Notes: generated by a model from the sequence alone, not told the origin. A DNA stretch of 64,000 nucleotides from Jeongeupia sp. HS-3 (GCF_015140455.1 NZ_AP024094.1:930001-994000); one strand, 5' to 3'. Shown: positions 1-11,636, counted from the stretch's first letter. Numbers and translations are program-made.

Positions 1-1
1 G

Positions 2-2407
<2,406 letters not shown>

Positions 2408-2436
2408 TGCGTTGAGGTGTGAGGGGAGGGGAACGA

Positions 2437-2460
2437 GGTGCAAGCCTCTTTCCTTGCACC
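2437..2460 (+). other. 8-bp hairpin after infB
   Basis: Perfect stem GGTGCAAG (2437-2444) with CTTGCACC (2453-2460) and an 8-nt loop. It has no T-run of its own and lies 4 bp upstream of the intrinsic terminator, so it may stabilise the infB mRNA 3' end or take part in processing. Confidence 0.5.
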
Positions 2461-2464
2461 GGTA

Positions 2465-2499
2465 GGCGCAGGTTGATCCTGCGCCTTTTGTCTTTTTTG
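2465..2499 (+). terminator. intrinsic terminator between infB and rbfA
   Basis: Stem GGCGCAGG (2465-2472), loop TTGAT, stem CCTGCGCC (2478-2485), then a T-rich tract to 2499. It sits inside the normally co-transcribed infB-rbfA operon, so it probably attenuates rather than fully ends transcription. Confidence 0.75.
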
Positions 2500-2550
2500 C
2501 TTTAGGTGGCCGGCTCAACCTCGTGCCGGATGCCGATTGAAGACCCAAAC

Positions 2551-2931
2551 ATGGCTAGACAATTCACCCGTTCCGACCGTATTGCGCAGCAGTTGCAGCG
2601 CGATATCGCCGAGCTGATTCGCGGCGAGCTCGATCACCCGAAGGCGTCGCTGATTACCGTGACCGACGTTGAAGTGACGCGCGATCATTCGCACGCGAAA
2701 ATTTTTTACACCTTCATGGGTACACCTGAAGATGCACAGGCGATTGCCACCAAGCTGGAGCAAGCCAAAGGCTTTCTGCGTAGCGAGCTGTCGCGTGGTT
2801 TCAAACTCTTCAAAATGCCTGAGCTGCATTTTCACTACGATCATTCGGTCGAGCTGGGCTTCAAGCTCGATACGCTGATTTCGCAGGCTGCGAGCCTGCC
2901 GAAGGCGCCGGATGACGAGGGCGATGCCTGA
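2551..2931 (+). CDS. rbfA: ribosome-binding factor A
   Basis: Small KH-type protein that binds the 30S subunit and helps late maturation of the 16S rRNA 5' end. The ATG at 2551 (MARQFTRSDR) gives 126 residues, typical of the family. Upstream in-frame starts (GTG at 2506, ATG at 2530) would add residues the family does not have. The N-terminus carries the usual RSDRIAQQLQRDIAELI helix, and the motif TVTDVEVTRDHSHAKIF follows. The stop codon overlaps the truB start by one base (TGATG), which suggests translational coupling. No strong Shine-Dalgarno is seen before 2551. Confidence 0.95.
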   Translation: MARQFTRSDRIAQQLQRDIAELIRGELDHPKASLITVTDVEVTRDHSHAKIFYTFMGTPEDAQAIATKLEQAKGFLRSELSRGFKLFKMPELHFHYDHSVELGFKLDTLISQAASLPKAPDDEGDA

Positions 2932-3839
2932 TGGCGAAGCGCAAGATCGACGGCGTGCTGCTGCTCGACAAGCCCTTCGGTATTACCAGTAATGCCGCGC
3001 TGCTGAAGTGCCGTTGGTTGTTGTCTGCCGAAAAGGGCGGCCATACCGGCGTGCTCGATCCGTTTGCGACCGGGTTGTTGCCGCTGTGTTTTGGCGAGGC
3101 AACCAAGTTTGCGCAACGTATGCTCGACGCCGACAAGGGTTATCGTGCAACGATCAAGCTCGGCCAGGTCTCGACAACGCTTGATGGCGAGGGCGAGATC
3201 AGCGACAGCGGCGTTGCACCGACCGATCCGGCGTTGATCACCGCGGCATTGGCGCAATTTACCGGTGAGATCGAGCAGGTGCCGCCGATGTATTCGGCGC
3301 TCAAGCATCAGGGCAAGGCCTTGTATGAATATGCGCGCCAAGGGGTGGAAATCGAGCGCCCGGCGCGAAAGATCACGATTTATTCGCTGACGCTTGAAAG
3401 CTTTGCCGATGGCGTGCTGGTGATCGACGTGCTGTGCTCCAAGGGGACGTATATCCGCACCCTCGCCGACGATATCGGTCGTGTGCTCGGTTGTGGCGCA
3501 TACCTGACCGGCCTGCGTCGTACCAAAACGGCCGGGTTTGGTATCGAGCAAACCGTGTCGCTGGATGCGTATATTGCGATGTCCCTGGAAGAGCGCGAGG
3601 CGTGCTTGCTGCCGGCCGACACGCTGGTGCAGGACATGCCGAGTTTGTCGCTGGATGTTGCAGATATGGAGCGGATCCGGCATGGCATGAGCGTTCAACG
3701 TGATGGCGGCTGGCCTGATGAGGGCTTGTTCCGGCTTTACGCTATCCCGGAAAATGGGGATAATGCTCGATTCATCGGTTTGGGTGAAGTGGCGTGCGAT
3801 GGTGTGCTGCGACCCAAACGACTGCTGGCCACTGGCTAG
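2931..3839 (+). CDS. truB: tRNA pseudouridine(55) synthase
   Basis: Makes pseudouridine 55 in the T-loop of elongator tRNAs. 302 residues. The catalytic aspartate is D43 in the motif [13 protein letters not shown]. The second family motif, [13 protein letters not shown], is also present, followed by a short C-terminal PUA-like part. The ATG shares one base with the rbfA stop. Ribosomal protein gene rpsO follows after 89 bases that form a structured leader. Confidence 0.96.
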   Translation: MAKRKIDGVLLLDKPFGITSNAALLKCRWLLSAEKGGHTGVLDPFATGLLPLCFGEATKFAQRMLDADKGYRATIKLGQVSTTLDGEGEISDSGVAPTDPALITAALAQFTGEIEQVPPMYSALKHQGKALYEYARQGVEIERPARKITIYSLTLESFADGVLVIDVLCSKGTYIRTLADDIGRVLGCGAYLTGLRRTKTAGFGIEQTVSLDAYIAMSLEEREACLLPADTLVQDMPSLSLDVADMERIRHGMSVQRDGGWPDEGLFRLYAIPENGDNARFIGLGEVACDGVLRPKRLLATG

Positions 3840-3851
3840 TGAAAGGAGCTC

Positions 3852-3910
3852 GATTGGGTGAAAACTCGGTCGGGCTTGTCGGGAGCGGGGCATGTTGCCC
3901 TGGCCCAATC
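3852..3910 (+). promoter_or_regulatory. structured rpsO leader, possible S15 autoregulatory site
   Basis: GATTGGG (3852-3858) is complementary to CCCAATC (3904-3910), closing a region that also holds a hairpin GGGCA (3888-3892)/TGCCC (3896-3900) with a 3-nt loop. The structure ends just before the rpsO Shine-Dalgarno GGAG (3918-3921). S15 is known to repress its own mRNA through different leader folds in different bacteria. That this leader is one of them is inference. Confidence 0.45.
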
Positions 3911-3928
3911 ACCTCATGGAGTATTGAG

Positions 3929-4198
3929 ATGTCCGTTACCGTTGGCCAGAAGGCCGAGATCGTCAAAGAATACCAACGTGCCGAAGGCGATACCGGTTCC
4001 CCGGAAGTTCAAGTTGCGCTGCTGACCGCACGCATCAACGACCTGACCCCGCACTTCAAAGAAAACAAGAAAGACCACCACTCGCGTCGTGGTCTGCTGA
4101 AGATGGTGTCGCGTCGCCGTCGTCTGCTGGACTACCTCAAGCGCACCAATGCTGATAGCTACCGCGGCTTGATCGCCGCACTTGGTCTGCGCAAGTAA
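3929..4198 (+). CDS. rpsO: 30S ribosomal protein S15
   Basis: Primary 16S rRNA-binding protein of the platform of the 30S subunit. The ATG at 3929 gives exactly 89 residues, the usual length. GGAG lies 7 bases upstream. The conserved segments [34 protein letters not shown] and [12 protein letters not shown] are present. It lies between truB and pnp, the classical order, and is followed directly by a strong terminator. Confidence 0.98.
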   Translation: MSVTVGQKAEIVKEYQRAEGDTGSPEVQVALLTARINDLTPHFKENKKDHHSRRGLLKMVSRRRRLLDYLKRTNADSYRGLIAALGLRK

Positions 4199-4205
4199 AT
4201 CAAGC

Positions 4206-4247
4206 AAAAAAAGTCGCAGCCTGAAAACTGCGACTTTTTTGTTTTTT
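4206..4247 (+). terminator. rpsO intrinsic terminator
   Basis: Stem AAGTCGCAG (4211-4219), loop CCTGAAAA, stem CTGCGACTT (4228-4236), preceded by an A-tract and followed by T6-G-T6. It starts within ten bases of the rpsO stop. Confidence 0.92.
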
Positions 4248-4263
4248 CAGGGTCAGAATTCAT

Positions 4264-4329
4264 TCGCTCTGCGCAACTACGGTTTCGGTAGCGGAGCGAG
4301 AGAAAGACCGGCAGCGCTTTGCTGCCGGT
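4264..4329 (+). promoter_or_regulatory. pnp leader with two stacked hairpins
   Basis: The untranslated region between the rpsO terminator and pnp can fold into an imperfect long hairpin (TCGCTCtGC from 4264 with GCgGAGCGA ending near 4300). A perfect 9-bp hairpin follows: ACCGGCAGC (4307-4315), loop GCTTT, GCTGCCGGT (4321-4329). In E. coli the pnp leader is cleaved by RNase III and then repressed by PNPase itself. A similar arrangement is plausible here but unproven. Confidence 0.45.
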
Positions 4330-4449
4330 GAGTTGGGATGTGCCGAAGCCGGCGACAACCATCGGGTCGGGGTAGACCGACCGGTGAGCGGCGTTGTCGC
4401 AGCGGAATGATTGCCTCTGCCGCAGGCAAAACCACTGCAAGGAAAATCT

Positions 4450-6597
4450 GTGTTCAACAAAATTACGAAATCGTTCCAGTACGGCAAGCATACCGTTACG
4501 CTGGAAACGGGCGAAGTCGCCCGTCAGGCCTCCGGCGCCGTTGTGGTGTCGATGGACGACACCGTTGTACTCGTGACCGTGGTCGCCGCCAAGGGCGTGA
4601 AGCCGGGCCAAGATTTCTTCCCGCTCACGGTCGACTACCAAGAGCGGACCTACGCCGCCGGTAAGATCCCGGGCGGTTTCTTCAAGCGCGAAGGTCGCCC
4701 TTCGGAAAAGGAAATCCTGACCAGCCGCCTGATCGATCGTCCGATCCGCCCGCTGTTCCCGGAAGGTTTCTTCAATGAAATCCAGATCATTGCGACCGTG
4801 TTGTCGCTTGATCCGCAAATCGACTCCGACATCCCGGCGATGATCGGTGCTTCGGCTGCACTGGCTATTTCCGGTCTGCCGTTTGCCGGCCCGATCGGCG
4901 CCGCGCGCGTCGGTTACGCCGATGGCCAGTACCTGCTCAATCCGACCAAGGATGAGCTGAAGACGTCGCAACTGGACCTCGTGGTTGCCGGTACCGAACA
5001 AGCGGTGCTGATGGTCGAATCCGAAGCCAAGGAATTGTCGGAAGAAGTCATGCTGGGCGCCGTGGTCTTTGGCCACGACGAACTGCAAAAGGCGATCAAC
5101 GCGATCAACGCGCTGGCCGACGAAGTCAATCCGGAGCTGTTCGACTGGAATGAACCGGTCAAGAACGAGGCACTGGAAGCTCAAGTCGCCGAAATCGCCG
5201 GTGAAGATCTCAAGCAGGCATTCCGTATTGCCCAAAAGCAAGCGCGTAGCGCCAAGATTGGCGAAGCGTGGGACAAGGTCAAGGCTGCACTGATCAACGA
5301 AGGCACCGATACCCTTGCGGCCAACCAGATTCGTGGCATCTTCCACGATATGGAAGCCAAGATCGTGCGTAACCAGATCCTCGACGGTTACCCGCGTATC
5401 GACGGCCGCGATACCCGCACCGTGCGTCCGATCACCGTTCGCAACGGCGTGCTGCCGCGCACCCATGGTTCGTCCTTGTTCACCCGTGGTGAAACGCAAG
5501 GTCTGGTCGTTGCTACGCTGGGTACCAAGCTCGACGAACAAAAGATCGACGCGCTGGCCGGTGAATACACCGACCGCTTCATGCTGCATTACAACTTCCC
5601 GCCGTACTCGACCGGTGAAACCGGCCGTGTCGGTACGCCGAAGCGCCGCGAAATCGGTCACGGCCGTCTGGCCAAACGCGCGTTGCTGGCCGTGCTGCCG
5701 ACTCAGGAAGAGTTCGCCTACACCATGCGTGTGGTGTCGGAAATCACCGAGTCGAACGGTTCGAGCTCGATGGCGTCGGTCTGCGGTGGTTGCCTGGCGC
5801 TGATGGATGCCGGCGTACCGCTGAAGAACCACGTTGCCGGTATCGCGATGGGCCTGATCAAGGAAGGCAACCGCTTTGCCGTCCTCTCCGACATCCTCGG
5901 CGACGAAGATCACCTCGGCGATATGGACTTCAAGGTTGCGGGTACCGAAAACGGCGTGACCGCGCTGCAGATGGATATCAAGATCACCGGCATCACCAAG
6001 GAAATCATGAAGGTGGCGCTGGATCAGGCTCAAGTGGGCCGTACCCACATCCTCGGCATCATGAAGGCCGAAGTCGCTGGCGCGAACACCGAAGTGTCGC
6101 AACACGCACCGCGTCTTTACACCATGAAGATCAATCCGGAAAAAATCCGCGACGTGATCGGCAAGGGTGGTTCGGTGATTCGTGCACTGACCGAAGAAAC
6201 CGGTACGCAGATCGACATCGCCGAAGACGGCACCATCACGATTGCATCGGTATCGTCCGAAGGTGCCGATGAAGCCAAGCGCCGCATCGGCGAGATCACT
6301 GCCGAAGTCGAAATCGGCAAGATCTACGAAGGTCCGGTCGTGAAGATTCTCGACAACAACGTCGGCGCGATCGTGTCGATCATGCCGGGTCGTGATGGTC
6401 TGGTGCACATCAGCCAGATTGCCAACGAGCGCATCAAGAACGTCAGCGACTACCTGAAAGAAGGTCAAGTCGTGCGCGTGAAGGCGCTTGAGCAAGATGA
6501 GAAGGGCCGTGTTCGTCTGTCGATCAAGGCCGTGCTGAACGACGAGGCGGCGCTTGCTGCTCCGGTCGCAGCCGCTCCGGCTGAAGGTGTAGAGTAA
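4450..6597 (+). CDS. pnp: polyribonucleotide nucleotidyltransferase (PNPase)
   Basis: Phosphorolytic 3'-5' exoribonuclease, a core part of RNA decay. The GTG start at 4450 ([12 protein letters not shown]) is chosen because AAGGA lies six bases upstream and the family begins with FNK. The ATG at 4411 would add 13 foreign residues. 715 residues: first RNase PH domain, alpha-helical linker, second RNase PH domain ([23 protein letters not shown]), KH domain with the GKGG loop (about residue 570), and S1 domain ([19 protein letters not shown]). The C-terminus is Ala/Pro rich. Transcription ends at tandem hairpins just downstream. Confidence 0.97.
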   Translation: MFNKITKSFQYGKHTVTLETGEVARQASGAVVVSMDDTVVLVTVVAAKGVKPGQDFFPLTVDYQERTYAAGKIPGGFFKREGRPSEKEILTSRLIDRPIRPLFPEGFFNEIQIIATVLSLDPQIDSDIPAMIGASAALAISGLPFAGPIGAARVGYADGQYLLNPTKDELKTSQLDLVVAGTEQAVLMVESEAKELSEEVMLGAVVFGHDELQKAINAINALADEVNPELFDWNEPVKNEALEAQVAEIAGEDLKQAFRIAQKQARSAKIGEAWDKVKAALINEGTDTLAANQIRGIFHDMEAKIVRNQILDGYPRIDGRDTRTVRPITVRNGVLPRTHGSSLFTRGETQGLVVATLGTKLDEQKIDALAGEYTDRFMLHYNFPPYSTGETGRVGTPKRREIGHGRLAKRALLAVLPTQEEFAYTMRVVSEITESNGSSSMASVCGGCLALMDAGVPLKNHVAGIAMGLIKEGNRFAVLSDILGDEDHLGDMDFKVAGTENGVTALQMDIKITGITKEIMKVALDQAQVGRTHILGIMKAEVAGANTEVSQHAPRLYTMKINPEKIRDVIGKGGSVIRALTEETGTQIDIAEDGTITIASVSSEGADEAKRRIGEITAEVEIGKIYEGPVVKILDNNVGAIVSIMPGRDGLVHISQIANERIKNVSDYLKEGQVVRVKALEQDEKGRVRLSIKAVLNDEAALAAPVAAAPAEGVE

Positions 6598-6634
6598 ACA
6601 AATTGGGGTGAGGCCTTCAGGTCTCGTCGCAATT

Positions 6635-6670
6635 AAACAACAAGGGCGCCTCAGGGCGCCCTTGTTGTTT
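6635..6670 (+). terminator. pnp terminator, 16-bp stem
   Basis: AAACAACAAGGGCGCC (6635-6650) pairs fully with GGCGCCCTTGTTGTTT (6655-6670) around a 4-nt loop. The T-run is interrupted (TTGTTGTTT), so this may act mainly as a 3'-end stabilising hairpin. Confidence 0.75.
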
Positions 6671-6686
6671 GGGTAAAAACGATCAA

Positions 6687-6719
6687 GAAAAAGGGCGCCT
6701 TGCAGGCGCCCTTTTTTTC
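6687..6719. terminator. bidirectional terminator between pnp and phasin gene
   Basis: GAAAAAGGGCGCC (6687-6699), loop TTGCA, GGCGCCCTTTTTTTC (6705-6719). With an A-tract on one side and a T-tract on the other it can terminate both the rightward pnp transcript and the leftward phasin transcript. Confidence 0.9.
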
Positions 6720-6734
6720 TGGATCCGCTGTTAC

Positions 6735-7304
6735 TTAAGCTGCTGCATTACCTGCGGCGGCGGTCTTCTTGGCTGCGGTCTTCACTGCATCAGCAGTTGC
6801 AGTTGTTGCGGCTTTCACCGAAGCATCGGCGAAATCGGCAACTTGCTTGGCGGCCTTGGTCAGGCTGTCAACGGCGGCGGCGGTAGCTTGTACGGTCGAC
6901 TTTACCGCAGCAACAGCGACGTCAGCGCCGGCCGGTGCCGACTTGACGAAGCGATCCAGGCCCGACACAACTTGCTTGTTGAATGCGGTCGATTGCTCTT
7001 CAGCGATCTTGGTCAGCTCGGCTTGTGCTTGCGAGGTGATTTCGTACACTTGGCGCGAATATTGGCCGGCATGGTCAACCGATGCTTCCAGTTGCTTTTG
7101 GCGCAGGGCCACGGCTTCTTGCGCATCCTTGACGACGGCGAGCGATTTGATCTGCTTGGCGCCTTCTTCCAGCGAATTCTTGGCGGTTTCCAGATTCAGT
7201 TTGGTCAGGCGCTCGGCCGAATCCAGATAAATACGGGCAAAACGCAGTGCAGTTTCGACGTGTTCGGTGGCAAAATCGGCGAACTGTTGTTGAGCTTGGC
7301 TCAT
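6735..7304 (-). CDS. phaP: phasin (polyhydroxyalkanoate granule-associated protein)
   Basis: Amphipathic protein that coats intracellular polyhydroxyalkanoate granules and controls their size. 189 residues. The first ~110 residues match the phasin family style (helical, QQQFADFATEHVETALRFARIYLDSAERL), with no signal peptide. The last ~60 residues are an Ala/Lys/Thr-rich tail resembling histone H1-like proteins. The Shine-Dalgarno GAGGAAA precedes the ATG. The divergent neighbour is phaR, whose product is the known repressor of phasin genes, which supports the assignment. Confidence 0.9.
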   Translation of the reverse strand: MSQAQQQFADFATEHVETALRFARIYLDSAERLTKLNLETAKNSLEEGAKQIKSLAVVKDAQEAVALRQKQLEASVDHAGQYSRQVYEITSQAQAELTKIAEEQSTAFNKQVVSGLDRFVKSAPAGADVAVAAVKSTVQATAAAVDSLTKAAKQVADFADASVKAATTATADAVKTAAKKTAAAGNAAA

Positions 7305-7515
7305 GGTGGTTTCCTCGAAGATGGGTTGGCATTTCGATGGCAGGGCTGGTTTGAGTAATTAAAATTTGCTGCCCTGCACAATCAGGTCCATTTTTGGATT
7401 GGCCCCGGCATTTGTCAACCCATTTTTTGTGCGCTGCAACAACGACCAATGCGGGCCGATGGGCGGCGGCGATCTACAATGCAGCCATCAAGCTGCAGAT
7501 CCAAAGGGAGTAGGC

Positions 7516-8160
7516 ATGAGTGCCGAAGAAAAGCGCGTCATCAAGAAATACCCGAACCGCCGTTTGTACGATACCGCGACCAGCAGCTACATCACGCTGG
7601 CCGATGTCAAGCAGCTGGTGCTCGACTGTATTGATCTCCGTGTTGTTGATGCCAAGAGCGGCGACGACATCACCCGCAGCGTGCTTTTGCAGATCATCAT
7701 GGACGAAGAGGCGGGCGGTATGCCGCTGTTCAGTTACGACGTGCTGACGCAGATCATCCGCTTCTATGGCAACGCCATGCAGGGCTTGATGGGCAATTAT
7801 CTGGAGAAGAATCTGCAACTGTTTGCCGACATGCAGCATCGTTTGCAGGATCAGGCGAACTCGGCAATCAGCGGGGATAACCCGATGCTGGGCAACGCCA
7901 ATCTGTGGGGCGACTTCATGAAGTTCCAGGGGCCGGCGTTGCAGAGCATGATGGGCAACTATCTGGAAAGCAGCACCAACCTGTTTGTCGACATGCAGCA
8001 GCAGCTGCAGGATCGCGCCAAAAACCTGTTTACCGGTTTTGGCATGCCGGGCTATGGCAAGGGCGAGGGCTCGCCCGACGAGCCGCAGCCGTCGGCACCG
8101 CCGCAGGCTGCGCCGGTGGCGGCTAAAACCAACACACGCAAGCGCTCCAGCAATAGTTGA
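7516..8160 (+). CDS. phaR: polyhydroxyalkanoate synthesis repressor PhaR
   Basis: DNA-binding repressor that also senses the polymer granule. It releases phasin and PHA genes when PHA is made. The ATG at 7516 (MSAEEKRVIKKYPNRRLYDT) is preceded by AAAGGGAG. 214 residues. The N-terminal PHB/PHA accumulation regulator DNA-binding domain (KKYPNRRLYDTATSSYITL) is at about residues 9-70, followed by two copies of the PHB_acc repeat (MGNYLEKNLQLFADMQHRLQ and MGNYLESSTNLFVDMQQQLQ). The C-terminus is Pro/Ala rich. It is divergent from phaP, so the 211-base gap presumably holds its operator. Confidence 0.93.
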   Translation: MSAEEKRVIKKYPNRRLYDTATSSYITLADVKQLVLDCIDLRVVDAKSGDDITRSVLLQIIMDEEAGGMPLFSYDVLTQIIRFYGNAMQGLMGNYLEKNLQLFADMQHRLQDQANSAISGDNPMLGNANLWGDFMKFQGPALQSMMGNYLESSTNLFVDMQQQLQDRAKNLFTGFGMPGYGKGEGSPDEPQPSAPPQAAPVAAKTNTRKRSSNS

Positions 8161-8178
8161 TGTGTGTTCTGGGTGAGC

Positions 8179-8216
8179 CACCAAGGGCGAGCCGAGTTGG
8201 CTCGCCCTTGGTGTTT
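8179..8216 (+). terminator. phaR terminator
   Basis: CACCAAGGGCGAGCC (8179-8193), loop GAGTT, GGCTCGCCCTTGGTG (8199-8213): a perfect 15-bp stem with only a short T-run after it. Confidence 0.75.
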
Positions 8217-8391
8217 GCTGCGTTGTGGTTATTGCCCGAGGTTCTGGCGGGGCGGGCGCGGTTGCGCCTTCCCGGGGTGTGCAGGTAACTTTTTTCTATG
8301 CAAACGAAACGGGCTTTCGTGATGGATCAAAAACACACTACCAACGACTAAGCGCTTGAATTAAAATCGCAACTTGTCCCAGCGGGCATGC

Positions 8392-8418
8392 CACCACGGC
8401 ATGCCCGCATCATTTTGT
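8392..8418 (+). other. 11-bp hairpin in the phaR-rimO gap
   Basis: The gap from 8217 to 8486 holds no convincing gene. Its clearest structure is GCGGGCATGCC (8392-8402), loop ACCAC, GGCATGCCCGC (8408-8418), followed by ATCATTTTG. A TAAAAT box at 8362-8367 lies just upstream. Further small hairpins (CGTGTC/GACACG) follow before the rimO ATG. It could be a rimO leader, a weak terminator, or a small RNA. Confidence 0.35.
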
Positions 8419-8486
8419 GCTGGCGCCCGTGTCGATCGGACACGTCGCCACGATGTGCGCGTCAATATGCGCCGGAGAAGGTTTGA

Positions 8487-9803
8487 ATGTCCGCCCCTAA
8501 AGTAGGCTTCGTTTCACTTGGCTGTCCTAAAGCTTTGGTCGACTCGGAGCAGATCATCACCCAGCTGCGTGCCGAGGGTTATGAGATTTCCCCGTCGTAC
8601 AATGACGCTGATCTTGTGGTGGTGAACACCTGTGGTTTTATCGATTCGGCGGTGCAGGAGTCGCTCGATGCGATCGGCGAGGCGCTGGCCGAGAACGGCA
8701 AGGTCATCGTGACTGGTTGCCTGGGCGCCAAGAAAGACGGCGACATGATTCGCGAAGTACACCCCAAGGTGTTGGCGGTGACCGGCGCGCATGCGCGCGA
8801 CGAAGTAATGAACCACGTTCACCAGCATTTGCCCAAACCGCATGACCCCTTCATTGATCTGGTGCCGCCGGCCGGGATCAAGCTGACGCCCAAGCATTAC
8901 GCCTATCTGAAGATTTCCGAGGGCTGTAATCACCGCTGCACCTTCTGCATCATTCCGAGTATGCGTGGTGATCTGGTCAGCCGGCCGATTCACGATGTGC
9001 TGAAAGAGGCGGAGAACCTTGCCAAGTCGGGTGTGAAGGAGTTGCTGATCATTTCGCAGGACACTTCGGCCTACGGCGTTGATGTGAAGTACAAGCTGGG
9101 CTTTCATAACGGTCGTCCGGTGAAGACGCGCATGACCGAATTGTGCGAAGAGCTGGGCAAGCTCGGCATCTGGGCGCGGCTGCATTACGTTTACCCGTAC
9201 CCGCACGTCGATGAAGTCATCCCCTTGATGGCCGAGGGCAAGATCGTTCCTTACCTCGACATCCCGTTCCAGCATGCCAGCCAGCGCGTGCTGAAGCTGA
9301 TGAAGCGCCCGGCCAATAGCGCCAATGTGCTTGGTCGCATCAAGAAGTGGCGCGAAATCTGCCCCGATCTGACCATACGCTCGACCTTCATTGTCGGTTT
9401 TCCGGGTGAGACCGAGGCCGAATTCGAGGAGCTGCTGGCCTTTCTGGATGAGGCACAGCTCGATCGCGTCGGCTGTTTCATCTATTCGCCGGTCGAAGGC
9501 GCGACCGCCAACGACCTGCCCGATCCGGTGCCGGCCGATGTGGCCGAAGAGCGTCAGCGTCGCTTCATGGAGAAGCAGGCGGAAATTTCCGCCGCGCGCC
9601 TGCAGGCCAAGATCGGCCGCGAGTACACGGTGCTGGTTGACGAGATCGACGACGAGGGTGCAGTTGCGCGCACTTACTCGGATGCGCCGGAAATCGACGG
9701 TCTGGTGTATTTCGAGCCGGTCGCCGGCGTGCAGCCGGGCGACTTCGTGAAGGTGCGCATTACCGATGCCGACGAGCACGATCTCTGGGCCGAGCAGCTC
9801 TGA
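8487..9803 (+). CDS. rimO: ribosomal protein S12 methylthiotransferase RimO
   Basis: Radical-SAM enzyme that methylthiolates the conserved aspartate of ribosomal protein S12. 438 residues. The N-terminal UPF0004 domain has its three cluster cysteines ([27 protein letters not shown]). The radical SAM motif is CNHRCTFC at about residues 148-155. A C-terminal TRAM domain begins near [22 protein letters not shown] Shine-Dalgarno lies before the ATG. The stop overlaps the next gene's ATG by one base (TGATG), so rimO and tcdA are likely coupled. The [12 protein letters not shown] start separates RimO from its relative MiaB. Confidence 0.95.
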   Translation: MSAPKVGFVSLGCPKALVDSEQIITQLRAEGYEISPSYNDADLVVVNTCGFIDSAVQESLDAIGEALAENGKVIVTGCLGAKKDGDMIREVHPKVLAVTGAHARDEVMNHVHQHLPKPHDPFIDLVPPAGIKLTPKHYAYLKISEGCNHRCTFCIIPSMRGDLVSRPIHDVLKEAENLAKSGVKELLIISQDTSAYGVDVKYKLGFHNGRPVKTRMTELCEELGKLGIWARLHYVYPYPHVDEVIPLMAEGKIVPYLDIPFQHASQRVLKLMKRPANSANVLGRIKKWREICPDLTIRSTFIVGFPGETEAEFEELLAFLDEAQLDRVGCFIYSPVEGATANDLPDPVPADVAEERQRRFMEKQAEISAARLQAKIGREYTVLVDEIDDEGAVARTYSDAPEIDGLVYFEPVAGVQPGDFVKVRITDADEHDLWAEQL

Positions 9804-10585
9804 TGGAGACTTCGTACGAACGCCGCTTCGGTGGCATCGCCCGGCTTTATGGCGCTGCCGCGCTGGAGAAATTCCGCGCCGCGCACATTTGCGTGATCGG
9901 CGTTGGCGGCGTGGGCTCGTGGTCGGCCGAGGCGTTAGCGCGCTCCGGCGTCGGCGCGATCACGCTGATTGATCTCGACGATATCTGCGTCTCCAACACC
10001 AACCGGCAATTGCCGGCGTTGCTTGGGCAGTATGGGCAGATGAAAGTCGCGGCGCTGGCCGAGCGTATCGTTGCGATCAATCCGGAGTGCAAGGTGACGA
10101 CGGTTGAGGATTTTGTCGATGCGGGCAATCTGGCCGAGCTGCTTGGCGTCGGTTTTGATTACATCATCGATGCGATCGATTCGGTCAGAACCAAGGCGGC
10201 GATCATTGCCTGGTGCAAGCGCAACAAGGTCAGCTTGATTACCACCGGTGGTGCCGGCGGGCAGATTGATCCGACCCGGATTCAGGTTGTCGATCTGATG
10301 CGTACGACGCAGGACCCGCTGGCCAGCAAGGTGCGCGGCTTGCTGCGACGCGAATATGGCTTCCCCAAAGGCGACAAGAAGTTCGGCGTCGACTGTGTGT
10401 TTTCGACCGAGCCACTGGTTTACCCGCAGCCCGATGGCAGCGTTTGTGCGCAGAAACCGGCCGTGGGAGATGCACCCGCGCGGCTCGATTGCGAAGGCGG
10501 ATTTGGCGCCAGCGTTGCGGTGACCGGGACTTTCGGTTTCGTCGCAGTCGCGCATCTCTTGAAGAAGCTCGCCGCCCGAGACTGA
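9803..10585 (+). CDS. tcdA: tRNA threonylcarbamoyladenosine dehydratase TcdA
   Basis: E1-like (ThiF-family) enzyme that uses ATP to cyclise t6A37 of tRNA to ct6A. 260 residues. The nucleotide-binding motif GVGGVGSW is at residues 33-40, followed by LIDLDDICVSNTNRQ and DAIDSVRTKAAII. These, and the N-terminal RFGGIARLYG, are typical of the CsdL/TcdA group rather than ThiF or MoeB. It is coupled to rimO by a one-base overlap. Confidence 0.9.
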   Translation: METSYERRFGGIARLYGAAALEKFRAAHICVIGVGGVGSWSAEALARSGVGAITLIDLDDICVSNTNRQLPALLGQYGQMKVAALAERIVAINPECKVTTVEDFVDAGNLAELLGVGFDYIIDAIDSVRTKAAIIAWCKRNKVSLITTGGAGGQIDPTRIQVVDLMRTTQDPLASKVRGLLRREYGFPKGDKKFGVDCVFSTEPLVYPQPDGSVCAQKPAVGDAPARLDCEGGFGASVAVTGTFGFVAVAHLLKKLAARD

Positions 10586-10633
10586 GCGCTGTGACAACGG
10601 CGGTTGCGTCGGCCGGCATGATAAAATCGGCCG

Positions 10634-11635
10634 ATGCAACTTCACCTTGTCCTCCCTTATTCCGATTGGCCGGAACGCGACGACATCGCTGCGTTCGCCC
10701 AGTCCGTTGCCTTGCCGGCAACCTCCTTGTTGTTCGGTCGTGGTCAGGCGCAGTCGGCGCAGGCCGAGTCGCTTGAAGTCTGGCTGGCCAAGCGCTACGG
10801 GCTGGCCGATCTGGCCGTCGCACCGCTGACGCTGGCGCTTGATCTGCCCGGAGAAGAGCCCGGGTACTGGTTGCGCGCCGATCCGGTGCACCTGCGCGCC
10901 GACCGTGATCGCCTGTTGCTGCTCGACACCAAACATTTCTCGCTGGCGCAGTCTGAAGCCGATGGCTTGTGTGCCGGACTGAACAAACTTTATCGCGACG
11001 ATGGCTTCCGCTTTATCGCGGCCACGCCGACGCGCTGGTATTTGCGCCTGCCGGCCGATCCAGGCCTGAGCTGGTCGTCGATCGACGAGGCGCTTGGGCG
11101 CGATGTGCGCGAGCATCTGCCCAAGGGCGAAGCTGCGATGAAGTGGCATGGCCTGCTGAATGAAATCCAGATGTGCATGTACAACGCCCCGGTCAACGAT
11201 GCCCGCGTTGCGGCTGGCCAGCCGGCGATTCAAAGCATTTGGCCCTGGGGTGGAGGCATGTTCCCGCCAGCCGATAAGCCGGTGGCACCGGCACAGGTGG
11301 TGCGCAGCGATTTGCCGCTGGTGAATGCGCTGGTGCAACTCGGTGGCGGGGTGGCCAAACCGGCACCGGCGCGTTTTGACGATGTGTTTGCCGACGGGGT
11401 TGTGGTGCTCGATACCTTGCGCGAAGGTAATCTCTACGGTGATGCGCATGCTTGGCTGTCGGCTTGGTTGGCGCTGGAGGCCGAGTGGTTCGCGCCCGCA
11501 CTGGCCGCGCTCAAGACGGGTGAGTTGAGCGAGCTGGCGATTTCGATGCCCGAAGCCGGCTTTGCGGTCAAAGTCACCAAAGCATCGTTGTGGAAATTCT
11601 GGCGCAAGCCGAAACAACCGTGGAAGGTGCGCTGA
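10634..11635 (+). CDS. RpfE-family conserved protein
   Basis: 333 residues with no signal peptide or membrane segment. The region WHGLLNEIQMCMYNAPVN followed by IWPWGGG is the hallmark of the family annotated as 'regulatory protein RpfE' (also distantly likened to cofactor-independent phosphoglycerate mutase). This family commonly precedes recJ in betaproteobacteria, as here. Its biochemical function is not established and I assign none. One base separates its TGA from the recJ ATG, so the two are likely co-transcribed. Confidence 0.75.
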   Translation: MQLHLVLPYSDWPERDDIAAFAQSVALPATSLLFGRGQAQSAQAESLEVWLAKRYGLADLAVAPLTLALDLPGEEPGYWLRADPVHLRADRDRLLLLDTKHFSLAQSEADGLCAGLNKLYRDDGFRFIAATPTRWYLRLPADPGLSWSSIDEALGRDVREHLPKGEAAMKWHGLLNEIQMCMYNAPVNDARVAAGQPAIQSIWPWGGGMFPPADKPVAPAQVVRSDLPLVNALVQLGGGVAKPAPARFDDVFADGVVVLDTLREGNLYGDAHAWLSAWLALEAEWFAPALAALKTGELSELAISMPEAGFAVKVTKASLWKFWRKPKQPWKVR

Positions 11636-11636
11636 G

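Noticed and set aside
4159..6495. Long minus-strand open frame opposite pnp
   Set aside because: It is the antisense shadow of a highly conserved gene in GC-rich DNA. Its protein is His/Arg/Asp rich without any recognisable domain.
7366..7515. PhaR operators in the phaP-phaR gap
   Set aside because: TTGC- and CTGC-like words are present (for example near 7366-7383), but none forms a clear CTGC-N3-4-GCAG pair, so I do not call a site.
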